Shown: piece after piece, positions 33,819 through 42,142 of the stretch
Position numbering within the stretch: the first letter of the stretch is position 1
Layout: each line of letters opens with the position of its first letter
Origin: Achromobacter veterisilvae
GTDB taxonomy: Bacteria; Pseudomonadota; Gammaproteobacteria; Burkholderiales; Burkholderiaceae_B
Length of the DNA stretch: 64,000 nucleotides
Assembly (NCBI RefSeq): GCF_900496975.1
Contig: NZ_UFQC01000008.1
Span: forward strand, 62,001 to 126,000
Direction of reading: 5' to 3'
The notes under the pieces: generated by a model
Databases searched by the model: none
The model's input: only the letters and a program-made list of their open reading frames with translations
Told to the model about the DNA's origin: nothing
Made by a program: the position numbers and the translations under genes

Positions 33819-35363
33819 TCAAGGCCGGTATCCCGTGGCCACCTGCCCCGGCCGGCGCAGCGGCGCGGCCAGGTTGGCGAATTCCACCAGCCGCGCGCGC
33901 GTGGCCGCCGGGTCGATGATGTCCTCGATCACGAAGGCTTCGGCGCTGCGGAACGGGGACGTCAGGCTGCGCACCCTTGCCTCGATTTCCGCGCGCTTGG
34001 CCTCGGGATCGGCGGCCGCCTCGATCTCCGAGCGGTACGCCACTTCCAGCCCTCCTTCGATGGGCAGCGACCCCCACTGGGCCGATGGCCAGGCATAGCG
34101 GAAGTTGAACCGGCTGGAGTTCTGGTGGCCGCCCGCGGCCACCCCGAAGGCGCGCCGCATGATGAGCGAGAACCACGGCACCGTCGACTGCGAAACGGCG
34201 GTCAAGGCCCGCACGCCGGCGCGCATCACGCCGTCCTTTTCCGCTTCCAGGCCGATCTGGAAACCCGCGATGTCCACCAGGTTCACCACCGGCAGATGGA
34301 AGGTTTCGGCCAGATCGACCAGGCGGATGAATTTCTCGGCGGTGTGCCGGTCCCAGCCGCCGCCGTAGTGGTAGGGATTGCTGGCGGCGAACAGCACGGG
34401 CCAGCCGTCGATGCGCGCCAGGCCGCCGACGATCCCCTTGCCCCAATGCCGTCCGATCTCGAACACGCTGCCGGGATCGAACAGGGTGTCCAGTATCGGC
34501 CGGATCTTGTAGACCTTGCGGGTGTCCTTCGGTATGGCCGTCCTCAGCCACTCCTGGTCCGCCGCGGCGGCCGGAATCTCGCCGCGCGGCGCCACCTCGT
34601 ACACCGAGGCGGGCAGATAGGACAGGAAGCGCCGGGCCGCCCGGAAGGCTTCGTCCTCGGAATCCACCTCGTCGTCCACCACGCCGTTGCGCGTGTGGAT
34701 GGCGCTTCCGCCCAGTTCGTTCTTGCTCAGGTGCTGGCCGATCTTGGCCACCACCGGCGGCCCCGCGATGAACAGTTGCGACGTGTCCTTCACCATCAGC
34801 GAATAGTGGCTGCCCGCGACTCGCGCCGCGCCCTGCCCCGCCACCGACCCCAGCGCCAGGGACACCACGGGCACCTGGGCCAGGTTGCGCGCCACGTAGG
34901 ACCATATCTTCATCTTGGGCAGCAGGGCGTGGCCCATTTTCTCGATGTTCTTCACCGAACCGCCGCCGCCCGTGCCGTCGATCAGGCGCACCAGGGGGAT
35001 GCGCAGGTCGAACGCCATCTGCTCGGCGAAAATCATCTTGTCGCCGACGGCCCCGTCGTTCGCCCCGCCGCGCACCGTGAAGTCGTCGCCCACCACCACG
35101 ACGTTCCGCCGGTCCAGCGTCGCCCGCCCCATGATCACGTTCGACGGCACCACGTTCGTCAGGCGGCCGTGCTCGTCATACTCGCCGCTGCCCGCCAGCC
35201 CGCCCACTTCCACGAACGAACCGCCATCGACCAGCCGTTCGACGCGCTGGCGGATGTCCAGTTTTCCCGCGTCATGCTGGCGCTTTATCTTCTCCGGACC
35301 GCCCATGCGCAGGGAGTATTCCTTGCGGCGTTCCAGTTCTTCCAACTCGTGAGTCCAACTCAT
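33819..35363 (-). CDS. Acyl-CoA carboxylase carboxyltransferase subunit
   Basis: The 514-residue protein matches the fused alpha/beta carboxyltransferases of propionyl-, methylcrotonyl- and geranyl-CoA carboxylases: DFTVRGGANDGAVGDKMIF, GTGGGGSVKN, GPPVVAKIGQHLSKNELGG, FFR-like AFGVAAGG and VNLVDIAGFQIGLEAE. The acyl-CoA substrate cannot be read from sequence. ATG at 35363 with GGAGGCGGTA is preferred to TTG at 35375. Ten bases separate it from the biotin carboxylase gene. Confidence 0.92.
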   Translation of the reverse strand: MSWTHELEELERRKEYSLRMGGPEKIKRQHDAGKLDIRQRVERLVDGGSFVEVGGLAGSGEYDEHGRLTNVVPSNVIMGRATLDRRNVVVVGDDFTVRGGANDGAVGDKMIFAEQMAFDLRIPLVRLIDGTGGGGSVKNIEKMGHALLPKMKIWSYVARNLAQVPVVSLALGSVAGQGAARVAGSHYSLMVKDTSQLFIAGPPVVAKIGQHLSKNELGGSAIHTRNGVVDDEVDSEDEAFRAARRFLSYLPASVYEVAPRGEIPAAAADQEWLRTAIPKDTRKVYKIRPILDTLFDPGSVFEIGRHWGKGIVGGLARIDGWPVLFAASNPYHYGGGWDRHTAEKFIRLVDLAETFHLPVVNLVDIAGFQIGLEAEKDGVMRAGVRALTAVSQSTVPWFSLIMRRAFGVAAGGHQNSSRFNFRYAWPSAQWGSLPIEGGLEVAYRSEIEAAADPEAKRAEIEARVRSLTSPFRSAEAFVIEDIIDPAATRARLVEFANLAAPLRRPGQVATGYRP

Positions 35364-35396
35364 TACCGCCTCCAATAGCGGCGCCTGCCTGTCGGC

Positions 35397-36065
35397 TCAG
35401 GGCGCCAATTCGGTCCACGCATCGTCCAGCGTCAAGGCCACGGCGGTCCGCGCCTGCAGCGTGGCGAAATCCAGGCCCCGCGCCATCGCCCGCACGCGCA
35501 AGCCGTCCGGCGCCACGTCGATGATGGCGAGGTCGCTGTAGATGCGGTCGACCACGGCCTTGCCGGTCAGCGGATAGGTGCATTCAGGCACGATCTTCGG
35601 CCGCCCGTCCCGGTCCACGTGCTGCATCATCACGAAGATGCGCTTGGCCCCCGCCACCAGGTCCATGGCGCCGCCCACCGCCGGGATCGAGTCCTCGCGC
35701 CCGGTATCCCAGTTGGCCAGGTCGCCGTCGGCCGACACCTGGAACGCGCCCAGCACCGTCAGGTCGATGTGGCCGCCGCGCATCATGGCGAACGACACGA
35801 CGTGATCGGTGATGGACGCCCCGGTGTCCAGCGCGACGGGATCCTTGCTGGCATTGAGCAGATCGCCGTCGACCTCCTGGCCGGGCTCCAGGCCCTTCAT
35901 GCCCAGGATGCCGTTCTCGCTGTGCAGGACCACGCCGCGCTCGGCAGACAGGTAATCCGCCACCAGCGTCGGCATGCCGATGCCCAGATTGACGTAGGAA
36001 GCGGGCGGGATGTCGCCGGCGACGATCTGCGCCATACGTTCGCGCGATAAGGTTTCAATTGGCAT
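35397..36065 (-). CDS. 3-oxoacid CoA-transferase-type subunit B
   Basis: The 222-residue protein is a class I CoA-transferase beta subunit: NLGIGMPTLVADYL and HSENGILGMKG, whose Glu is the catalytic residue that forms the CoA thioester. It overlaps subunit A by 11 bases. Similar pairs activate 3-oxoadipate, succinate/acetoacetate or other acids; here it most likely activates the acid of this cluster. The symbols pcaJ, scoB and atoA are possible but not supported by context. Confidence 0.93.
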   Translation of the reverse strand: MPIETLSRERMAQIVAGDIPPASYVNLGIGMPTLVADYLSAERGVVLHSENGILGMKGLEPGQEVDGDLLNASKDPVALDTGASITDHVVSFAMMRGGHIDLTVLGAFQVSADGDLANWDTGREDSIPAVGGAMDLVAGAKRIFVMMQHVDRDGRPKIVPECTYPLTGKAVVDRIYSDLAIIDVAPDGLRVRAMARGLDFATLQARTAVALTLDDAWTELAP

Positions 36066-36741
36066 TGCGGCACTCGACGATGCGTTGCACGAAAATTCCC
36101 GGCGTCATCACGTGCTCCGGCGCCAGGCTTCCCAAGGGCACGACCTCGTCGACCTGGGCAACCGCCAGCCGGGCGGCCATGCACATCACCGGGCCGAAAT
36201 TGCGGCTGGCGTAGCGGTAGGTCAGATTGCCCGCGCGATCGCCGTACTGAGCCTTGACGAACGCCACGTCGCCCGGCAGCGGCTGTTCCAGCACATAACC
36301 GCGGCCGTCGATGCTGCGGGCTTCCTTCCCCTCCGCCAGGCGGGTGCCATAGGCGGTGGGCGTGAAGAAAGGGCCGATTCCCGCGCCGGCCGCGCGCAGG
36401 CGCTCGGCCAGCGTGCCTTGCGGCACGACCTCGAGTTCGATGCGGCCGGCGGCATACCATTCGCCGAACGCGGCCGCGTTCGGCTTCTTCGGATTCGACG
36501 AACGGGCGAAGGAACAGACCACCTTCCGGACCCTGCCGGCGCGGATCAACTGGCTCAAGCCCGGCTCTCCGTTGCCCGCGTTGTTGTTGACGATGGTCAG
36601 CTCGCGCGCCCCCGTCTCCAGCAAGGCCTGCAGCAGTTCCGTCGGCACGCCCGACGCGCCGAAGCCGCCGATCAGCAGCGTGGCGCCGTCCGCCACCCCG
36701 GCGACGGCCGCCTCCAAGGAGGGCACGATTTTGTTCAACAT
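36055..36741 (-). CDS. 3-oxoacid CoA-transferase-type subunit A
   Basis: The 228-residue alpha subunit of a class I CoA-transferase. It shows LLIGGFGASGVPTELL and NNNAGNGEPGLSQLI, the CoA-binding and subunit-contact segments. It pairs with subunit B encoded downstream with a small overlap. The gap to the thiolase-like gene upstream is 32 bases. Confidence 0.93.
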   Translation of the reverse strand: MLNKIVPSLEAAVAGVADGATLLIGGFGASGVPTELLQALLETGARELTIVNNNAGNGEPGLSQLIRAGRVRKVVCSFARSSNPKKPNAAAFGEWYAAGRIELEVVPQGTLAERLRAAGAGIGPFFTPTAYGTRLAEGKEARSIDGRGYVLEQPLPGDVAFVKAQYGDRAGNLTYRYASRNFGPVMCMAARLAVAQVDEVVPLGSLAPEHVMTPGIFVQRIVECRNAN

Positions 36742-36773
36742 GGATTTCCCCTGGACAATGATCCGGACCGCGC

Positions 36774-37946
36774 CTACAGCGACTGCCGCGAACCGAGGAT
36801 CGCGGTGGACTGGCTGGACAAGGTGCCGCCGTTGCCGTGCACCAGCGCCAGGTTCGGGTCCTTCAGTTGACGCGCGCCGCACTCGCCGCGCAGTTGCCGC
36901 ACCGCCTCGACCATGAGGAACACGCCATACATGCCGGGATGCACGCAAGACAGGCCGCCGCCGTTGGTGTTGACCGCCAGGCGCCCCCCCGGCGCGATCG
37001 CGCCATCGTCGACGAAGGCGCCGCCCTCGCCTTTGCCGCAGAAGCCCAGGTCTTCCAGGAACACGATCGTGTTGATGGTGAAAGCGTCGTACAGCATGGC
37101 CAGGTCCATATCCTTCGCGCCCACGCCGGCCATCTCGTAGCAGCGCCTGCCCGACTCCAGCGCGGCCGTGACCGTCAGGTCGTGCATGGACGACACCTGG
37201 CGGTTCCACACGGCGGTGGCGTTGCCCAGCACGTACACGGGCGGCCTGGCGCAGTCCCGCGCCCGATCCGACCGGGTCATCACGAATGCGCCCGCGCCGT
37301 CGCTCACCATGCAGCAGTCGCGCACCGTAAAGGGATCGCACACCGGGCGCGCGCCGGCCACGTCCTCCAGCGACAAGGGATCCCTCATCGTGGCTTCGGG
37401 ATTCAGTTGCGCCCACTTGCGCGCCGCGACCGCCACTTCCGACAACTGCTTGCGCGTCGTGCCGTACTGGTGCATGTGGCGGCTTGCCGCCAGCGCGTAG
37501 GCGGCCGCCGGCATGGGCGGATCGTAGGGCGTTTCGTGGGGCTGGGGATCCAGGGACTTCCGCACCCGGGTCAGGTCGGCGCGGTTGAACCTGGCCGTGC
37601 GCTGCGTGCTGCCATAACAGACCAGGACGGCATTGCATTGCCCCGACACCAGCGCATGCATCGCGGGCAGCAGGTGCGCCACGTAGCTGGACCCGCCGAT
37701 CATGGTGCTGTCCAGGAAAGTGGGCCGGATGCCGAGATACTCGACGACCGACATCCCCCACATGGGCGACAGGGAACTGCAGGTCGTGATCCCGTCGATG
37801 TCCTTGAGGCTCAGCCCTGCGTCCGCGATGGCGGCCATCGCCGCCTGCGTCAGCACCTCCTGCTCGGTGTAGCCCGAGGCCTGCCCCAGCCCGGCCTGCC
37901 CCACCCCGACGATGGCCGTGCGGCCCCGCAAGTCGCGCAAGGTCAT
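36774..37946 (-). CDS. SCP2/Ltp-type thiolase-like protein
   Basis: The 390-residue protein belongs to the thiolase superfamily branch that pairs with DUF35 proteins (TAIVGVGQAG start; DCCMVSDGAGAFVM; LYDAFTINTIVFLEDLGF; VNTNGGGLSCVHPGM; VHGNGGTLSSQSTAILG). The nucleophile loop that has Cys in classical thiolases reads TMIGGSSYVA here, so it may act as a C-C lyase (retro-aldolase like Ltp2) rather than as a CoA-dependent thiolase. Its start overlaps the DUF35 gene stop (ATGA), consistent with a hetero-complex. Confidence 0.85.
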   Translation of the reverse strand: MTLRDLRGRTAIVGVGQAGLGQASGYTEQEVLTQAAMAAIADAGLSLKDIDGITTCSSLSPMWGMSVVEYLGIRPTFLDSTMIGGSSYVAHLLPAMHALVSGQCNAVLVCYGSTQRTARFNRADLTRVRKSLDPQPHETPYDPPMPAAAYALAASRHMHQYGTTRKQLSEVAVAARKWAQLNPEATMRDPLSLEDVAGARPVCDPFTVRDCCMVSDGAGAFVMTRSDRARDCARPPVYVLGNATAVWNRQVSSMHDLTVTAALESGRRCYEMAGVGAKDMDLAMLYDAFTINTIVFLEDLGFCGKGEGGAFVDDGAIAPGGRLAVNTNGGGLSCVHPGMYGVFLMVEAVRQLRGECGARQLKDPNLALVHGNGGTLSSQSTAILGSRQSL

Positions 37947-38344
37947 GCCACATCCTCCGCCGGTTCGAAGACGACCTGCACGGCATCGCCGATGGCGGCG
38001 ATCCGGGCGGCCACGCGCATGCCGATCCGCACGCGCCCGGGCGCGACCGCCCTGACCTGGCTCATCATCCGCACGCCTTCCTGCAGATCGACGAGGCACA
38101 CGTTGTAGTCGCCGCCCTGCTCGGGCTTGCGGTGCACGGTGGTGGTGGCATAGACCACGCCTTTGCCCGAAGGCGCGAACCAGTCCAGCGCCGTGCCGCC
38201 GCAATGCGGGCACACGCAGCGCGGATAGAAAACCGCCTGGCCGCAGCCGGCGCAGCGCTGGATCTCGAACCGGCCCGCGGCCAAACCGTCTAGATAAACC
38301 TGCTCGGGCCCGACCGCGGCCCGCGCATTGCTCTGGATCTCCAC
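37943..38344 (-). CDS. DUF35 OB-fold protein with zinc ribbon, thiolase partner
   Basis: The 133-residue protein has a rubredoxin-like zinc ribbon (CAGCG ... CVCPHCG, residues about 31-48) and a C-terminal OB fold (residues about 55-125). Proteins of this kind bind acyl-CoA and form complexes with the SCP2-type thiolase-like proteins encoded next to them. The start is GTG with GGAGACGAGG upstream. It is the first gene of the cluster, transcribed divergently from the LysR gene. Confidence 0.87.
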   Translation of the reverse strand: MEIQSNARAAVGPEQVYLDGLAAGRFEIQRCAGCGQAVFYPRCVCPHCGGTALDWFAPSGKGVVYATTTVHRKPEQGGDYNVCLVDLQEGVRMMSQVRAVAPGRVRIGMRVAARIAAIGDAVQVVFEPAEDVA

Positions 38345-38483
38345 CCTCGTCTCCTGTTGTGTCCAGCATTGCGGGCCAGTGTAGGGAGGTGGATTCCAGA
38401 GATAAACGGATCCTAGGGCAAATCACCTTTAACTTTCTGCGAAGGAATCGCTAAGATGGCGTGGATTCCCACGCCCGGCCGCC

Positions 38484-39416
38484 ATGTACATCCTGATCGA
38501 GCATCTCAAGCACGTCCTCAATTTCGTGCGTGTCGCGGACAGCGGCAGCTTCACCGCCGCCGCGCACCGGCTCGGCGTGTCGCCCGCCGCCGTCAGCAAG
38601 AGCGTCTCCCTGCTGGAGGGCAAGCTGGGCGTGAAGCTGCTGAACCGCACCACCCGCAGCCTGTCGCTGACCGACGATGGGGAACTGCTGCTGCAGCGTT
38701 GCCGCCTCATCCTGCTGGAAGTGGAGGCCACGGAAGCCGAGGTGACCGGCGCCAGCCTGACTCCCCGCGGCAAGCTGCGCGTGCACGCGCCCGTCGGCAT
38801 GGGCAGAAAAGTCATCATGCCGGCCCTGCTGTCGCTGACGGCGCGCTACCCGGGCCTGTCGATCAATTCCGATTTCAGCGACCGCGTTCCCAACCTGGCC
38901 GAAGAAGGGCTCGACGCCACCATCCGGATCGGCGTCACCGCGGACTCCCGGGTCATCGCCAAGACCCTGTCGCGCCTGCGCTACGTCACGTGCGCCAGCC
39001 CCGCCTATCTGGCCGCGCACGGCACGCCGGCCACGCCCGCCGAACTGGAGCGGCACAACTGCCTGGCCTACGTCCAATGGCAGACCGGCCGCTACCACGA
39101 ATGGGATTTCCAGAAAGGCGAAGAGCGCTACACCATCACGCCCGGCGGCAATCTGAACGTGAACCACCCGGAAGCCATCCTGGACGCCGTGGTGGCCGGC
39201 GCGGGCATTGCGCGCATGGCCAGCTTCATCGCGGAGGCGGCCGTCCTGGACGGACGCCTGAAACTCGTCCTGACCGACTGGATCGCGCCCGGCACGCCCG
39301 TGCAACTGGTCTACCTGCCCAACCGGCACCTATCGCCGCGCATCCGCGCATTCGTCGACGCGATGACCGAGGCCCTGCCGCCCAAGCTGCCCTGGGAAAC
39401 GGCCATGGGGCTGTAA
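38484..39416 (+). CDS. LysR-family transcriptional regulator
   Basis: The 310-residue protein has an N-terminal winged helix-turn-helix (residues about 8-65: SFTAAAHRLGVSPAAVSKSVSLLEGKLG) and a LysR substrate-binding domain. It is of the CrgA/AaeR-like subgroup judging by RNCLAYVQ-like and SFIAEAAVLDGRL segments. It is divergent from the DUF35-to-MaoC cluster with 139 bases between, so it most likely controls that cluster in response to its substrate or an intermediate. Confidence 0.9.
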   Translation: MYILIEHLKHVLNFVRVADSGSFTAAAHRLGVSPAAVSKSVSLLEGKLGVKLLNRTTRSLSLTDDGELLLQRCRLILLEVEATEAEVTGASLTPRGKLRVHAPVGMGRKVIMPALLSLTARYPGLSINSDFSDRVPNLAEEGLDATIRIGVTADSRVIAKTLSRLRYVTCASPAYLAAHGTPATPAELERHNCLAYVQWQTGRYHEWDFQKGEERYTITPGGNLNVNHPEAILDAVVAGAGIARMASFIAEAAVLDGRLKLVLTDWIAPGTPVQLVYLPNRHLSPRIRAFVDAMTEALPPKLPWETAMGL

Positions 39417-39420
39417 ACGG

Positions 39421-39446
39421 CCGGGGCGCCCCGAAAGGCGCCCCGG
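39421..39446. terminator. Bidirectional terminator-like hairpin between the LysR and SYLF genes
   Basis: CCGGGGCGCC-CCGAAA-GGCGCCCCGG is a perfect ten-base-pair stem between two convergent genes. There is no good T run on either side, so termination strength is uncertain. Confidence 0.55.
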
Positions 39447-39469
39447 TCATGCAATCCCCGCGCGGCCGG

Positions 39470-40063
39470 TTACAGAAGCAGCGGCGAGATCTTGCTGCCG
39501 TCGACCGACACGCCAGCCATCAGGCCGCCATTGTTCAGGACGAAGCCGACGATGGGCTGCTGGGCGGTATTGGTATCGATGCTGCCGTTGACGCCCACGT
39601 TGGCCACGGCGACCGTCGCGTCCGCCCCCACTGTCCAGCCGCTGCTGTTGCGGAACTGCGCCAGGGCGCCGTCCGTCATGAACAGCAGCACCATGGCCTT
39701 GGACTGCGCGCCTGCCTGCAGGCCGATGGAGCCGCCGGTGACGCTGTAGTAGCCGCTGTCCGCGCCTTGCACGCGCAGCACGCCCGAGCCATGCTGGGCT
39801 CCCACGATGAAGCTCGCGCTCAGCACGGCGGGAAACACCAGCACGCCCCGCGCCCGCTCCACCAGTTGCCTGGCCTGGGGCGAGGATTCATAGAGCTTGG
39901 ACAACGTGGCGTTGGCCGCGGCGTCCAGTTCCTGTTTTTTCTCGGCGGCGGTGGCCGTCGATTGCGGGGTGGTCGTCGTGCAGCCCGCGAACAGCAGGCC
40001 GGCCACGCCAAGCACCGCGGCGGCCGCGCCGGCCCGGCGCAACTTCGGAAACGTATCAAGCAT
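39470..40063 (-). CDS. SYLF-domain (YSC84-like) lipoprotein
   Basis: The 197-residue protein has a lipoprotein signal ending LLFAGCTTTT and a SYLF/YSC84 domain (residues about 60-195: LVFPAVLSASFIVGAQHGSGVL, GGSIGLQAGAQSKAMVLLFM). The eukaryotic SYLF domain binds phosphoinositides; the bacterial proteins are of unknown function and are often called BPSL1445-type. ATG at 40063 has AAGGAGCGCTAC ahead; the longer frame upstream adds unlike residues before the signal peptide. Confidence 0.85.
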   Translation of the reverse strand: MLDTFPKLRRAGAAAAVLGVAGLLFAGCTTTTPQSTATAAEKKQELDAAANATLSKLYESSPQARQLVERARGVLVFPAVLSASFIVGAQHGSGVLRVQGADSGYYSVTGGSIGLQAGAQSKAMVLLFMTDGALAQFRNSSGWTVGADATVAVANVGVNGSIDTNTAQQPIVGFVLNNGGLMAGVSVDGSKISPLLL

Positions 40064-40205
40064 GTAGCGCTCCTTCTTGTTATCAAGCTGGCCGCCCGGT
40101 GCGGCCCGGGCGGATGCTGCCATGCTAGCCTTTTCAGGCGCCCGCCACACACGGCGAGCGAGGCGCGCGGCGGCCGTGTTGCAGAGCCGCCGAGTTTCAA
40201 GGACA

Positions 40206-40224
40206 ATTAATAGTAATTCTTATT
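40206..40224 (+). promoter_or_regulatory. Fur-box-like sequence upstream of the ECF sigma factor gene
   Basis: The 19 bases ATTAATAGTAATTCTTATT match the classical Fur consensus GATAATGATAATCATTATC at 12 of 19 positions, with mismatches at the hexamer boundaries. They lie 28 bases before the likely ATG of the sigma factor. This fits iron control of a FecI-type regulator, which is the usual arrangement. Confidence 0.5.
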
Positions 40225-40251
40225 TCTATTGACTTGGTATCGGGTACACCG

Positions 40252-40824
40252 ATGCCATGGGAATATATCGTGCCGATCGAGGCATCCTCTCCGAATCTGG
40301 AGTCCTTGTATTGCAGCCACCACGGATGGCTGCTGGGTTGGCTGCGCCGCCGGCTGGGTGATTCCTTCGACGCGGCCGACCTTGCGCACGATACTTTCAT
40401 ACGCCTGATGCGCGCACCACGAGACTTCGACAACGGTCCCGAGGCGCGCGCCTATCTGCGCACCATCGCCAATGGCATGTGCATCGATCTATGGCGCCGC
40501 CGCCAGATCGAGCAGGCGTGGCTGGACGAACTGGCCGCTCGGCCCGAGGCCTCGGCGCCGTCCGCCGAGCATCAAGCCATCGTGCTCGAAGCCTTGCATG
40601 AAATCGACGCCATGTTGCGCAGCCTTCCCGTCAAGGCCGCCAACGCCTTCATCATGGCGGTGGCCTGCGAAATGACAGACAAGGAGGTGGCCCAGGCGCT
40701 GGGCGTCTCCGACCGCATGGTCCGCAAGTACGTGGCCCAGGCCATGCTGCATTGCCTGCAACTGGAAGCGCGGCAGATGGCCGCGGGGCCTGTGTCGCCC
40801 GCGCCGTCGGCCGGCCCGGCCTGA
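40252..40824 (+). CDS. FecI-type ECF sigma factor
   Basis: The 190-residue protein has sigma region 2 (SLYCSHHGWLLGWLRRRLGDSFDAADLAHDTFIRLM, quoted in part: HGWLLGWLRRRLGD) and region 4 (MTDKEVAQALGVSDRMVRKY). It is of the iron-starvation group. ATG at 40252 is preferred over TTG at 40234, which lies inside a TTGACT sequence that could be promoter DNA. It would activate transcription of the downstream receptor gene when the receptor's ligand is bound. The order sigma, FecR-type regulator, receptor is the classical one. Confidence 0.88.
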   Translation: MPWEYIVPIEASSPNLESLYCSHHGWLLGWLRRRLGDSFDAADLAHDTFIRLMRAPRDFDNGPEARAYLRTIANGMCIDLWRRRQIEQAWLDELAARPEASAPSAEHQAIVLEALHEIDAMLRSLPVKAANAFIMAVACEMTDKEVAQALGVSDRMVRKYVAQAMLHCLQLEARQMAAGPVSPAPSAGPA

Positions 40825-40852
40825 GGCGCCCGTCCAGCCTGCCTTGCGCTCC

Positions 40853-41869
40853 ATGAACACCGCCGCCCCTCCTGCCCAGAGTCCGGCCCAGCCCACGCAC
40901 CAGGCGTTGGAACAGGCCGCGGAGTGGTTTGCCCTATTGCGGTCCGGCGAGGCCACCGCCGCGCACCGCGCGCAATGGGCAAGCTGGCTCGAAGGCGCGC
41001 AGCAACACCGCGTCGCCTGGGACTATGTTGAGCGTATCAGCGGCCGTTTCGAGCCGATTCAGGCCAGCCCGACGCGGGAAACCGCCGTCGCCGGCTTCCA
41101 GGCGGCGAATGGGCGCATGGCCCGGCGCCGCCAGTTCGTGCGGGGCCTGGGCGTATTGGCCGGCACGGGCCTGCTGGGCTGGGCCGCGTGGCGCCATACG
41201 CCCTTGTCCGGCTTCGTCCTGGCCTGGGCTGCCGACCACCACACCGCGACCGGCGTCGTCCGCAGCGTCGAACTCTCCGATGGCACAATGGTGTGGCTCG
41301 GCACCGCCAGCGCCTTCAACCAAGACTACCGGAGCGATCTGCGCCGCTTGAGTCTGGTGGCGGGCGAAATCCTGATACAGACAGCCTCCGATCCGGACCG
41401 GCCCTTCGTGGTCGATACGCCCCAGGGGCGGCTGCGCGCTCTGGGCACGCGCTTCACGGTCCGCCTGGACGGCGACCGGACCTTGGTGGCCGTCTACCAT
41501 GGCGCCGTCGAGGCCCGCGCCACGGACTCCGGCGCAACCCGCATCCTCCGGGCCGGCCAGCAGACCCGTTTCACCAGCGGGGCGCTCGACGGCATCCAGC
41601 CCGCCGATCCGGCCCGGGAAGCGTGGTCGCGGGGCATTCTGGTCACGGACAATACGCCGCTGGGCGAGGTGGCGCGCGAGTTGCGACGCTATCGCGGCGG
41701 GCATCTGGGCGTTGCGCCCGAAATTGCCCATCTGCCCGTCATCGGCAGCTATCCGGCCACCGACCCCGACCGGGCGCTGGCCATGCTCGAAGCCGTCCTG
41801 CCCATCCGGATCAACCGCACCCTGCCGTGGTGGGTGAGTATCGAACCGAAAAGCGGCCCCCGCCGCTGA
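40853..41869 (+). CDS. FecR-type anti-sigma regulator
   Basis: The 338-residue protein has an N-terminal cytoplasmic DUF4880 part (EQAAEWFALLRSGEAT, WASWLEG), one membrane segment near residues 90-115 (FVRGLGVLAGTGLLGWAAW) and a periplasmic FecR domain (RSVELSDGTMVWLGTASAF... VDTPQGRLRALGTRFTVR). A C-terminal STN-like part (NRTLPWWVSI) follows. It senses the STN domain of the receptor and controls the ECF sigma factor. ATG at 40853 is preferred over TTG at 40844. Confidence 0.9.
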   Translation: MNTAAPPAQSPAQPTHQALEQAAEWFALLRSGEATAAHRAQWASWLEGAQQHRVAWDYVERISGRFEPIQASPTRETAVAGFQAANGRMARRRQFVRGLGVLAGTGLLGWAAWRHTPLSGFVLAWAADHHTATGVVRSVELSDGTMVWLGTASAFNQDYRSDLRRLSLVAGEILIQTASDPDRPFVVDTPQGRLRALGTRFTVRLDGDRTLVAVYHGAVEARATDSGATRILRAGQQTRFTSGALDGIQPADPAREAWSRGILVTDNTPLGEVARELRRYRGGHLGVAPEIAHLPVIGSYPATDPDRALAMLEAVLPIRINRTLPWWVSIEPKSGPRR

Positions 41870-42142
41870 GTCCGGGCCTCCGGACCGCCCCTTCCCTTCC
41901 TGGCATGACTGCCGTCGCGTCGCCCACGCAATGCGTGCGGCCGGGTTCCGCTTTTGCGCGGCTCGTTCGGTATAGCAAATGAGAGCGTGTTCGATCGCGG
42001 CCCGGCCAGCCCGGATTCCCCCTGGAGCCTCGTTGCCCGCGGGCCCTGCAGGGCGCCCGCAGCAAAGGTTTGCGGATATCGCACGGCGAAGCGCGACGGC
42101 TCGCTCTCATCGATAAATCACGTCCGAGGAACCAAATCCGTC

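Noticed and set aside
35364-35375. TTG start of the carboxyltransferase gene
   Set aside because: The ATG at 35363 has GGAGGCGGTA ahead and matches the family N terminus better.
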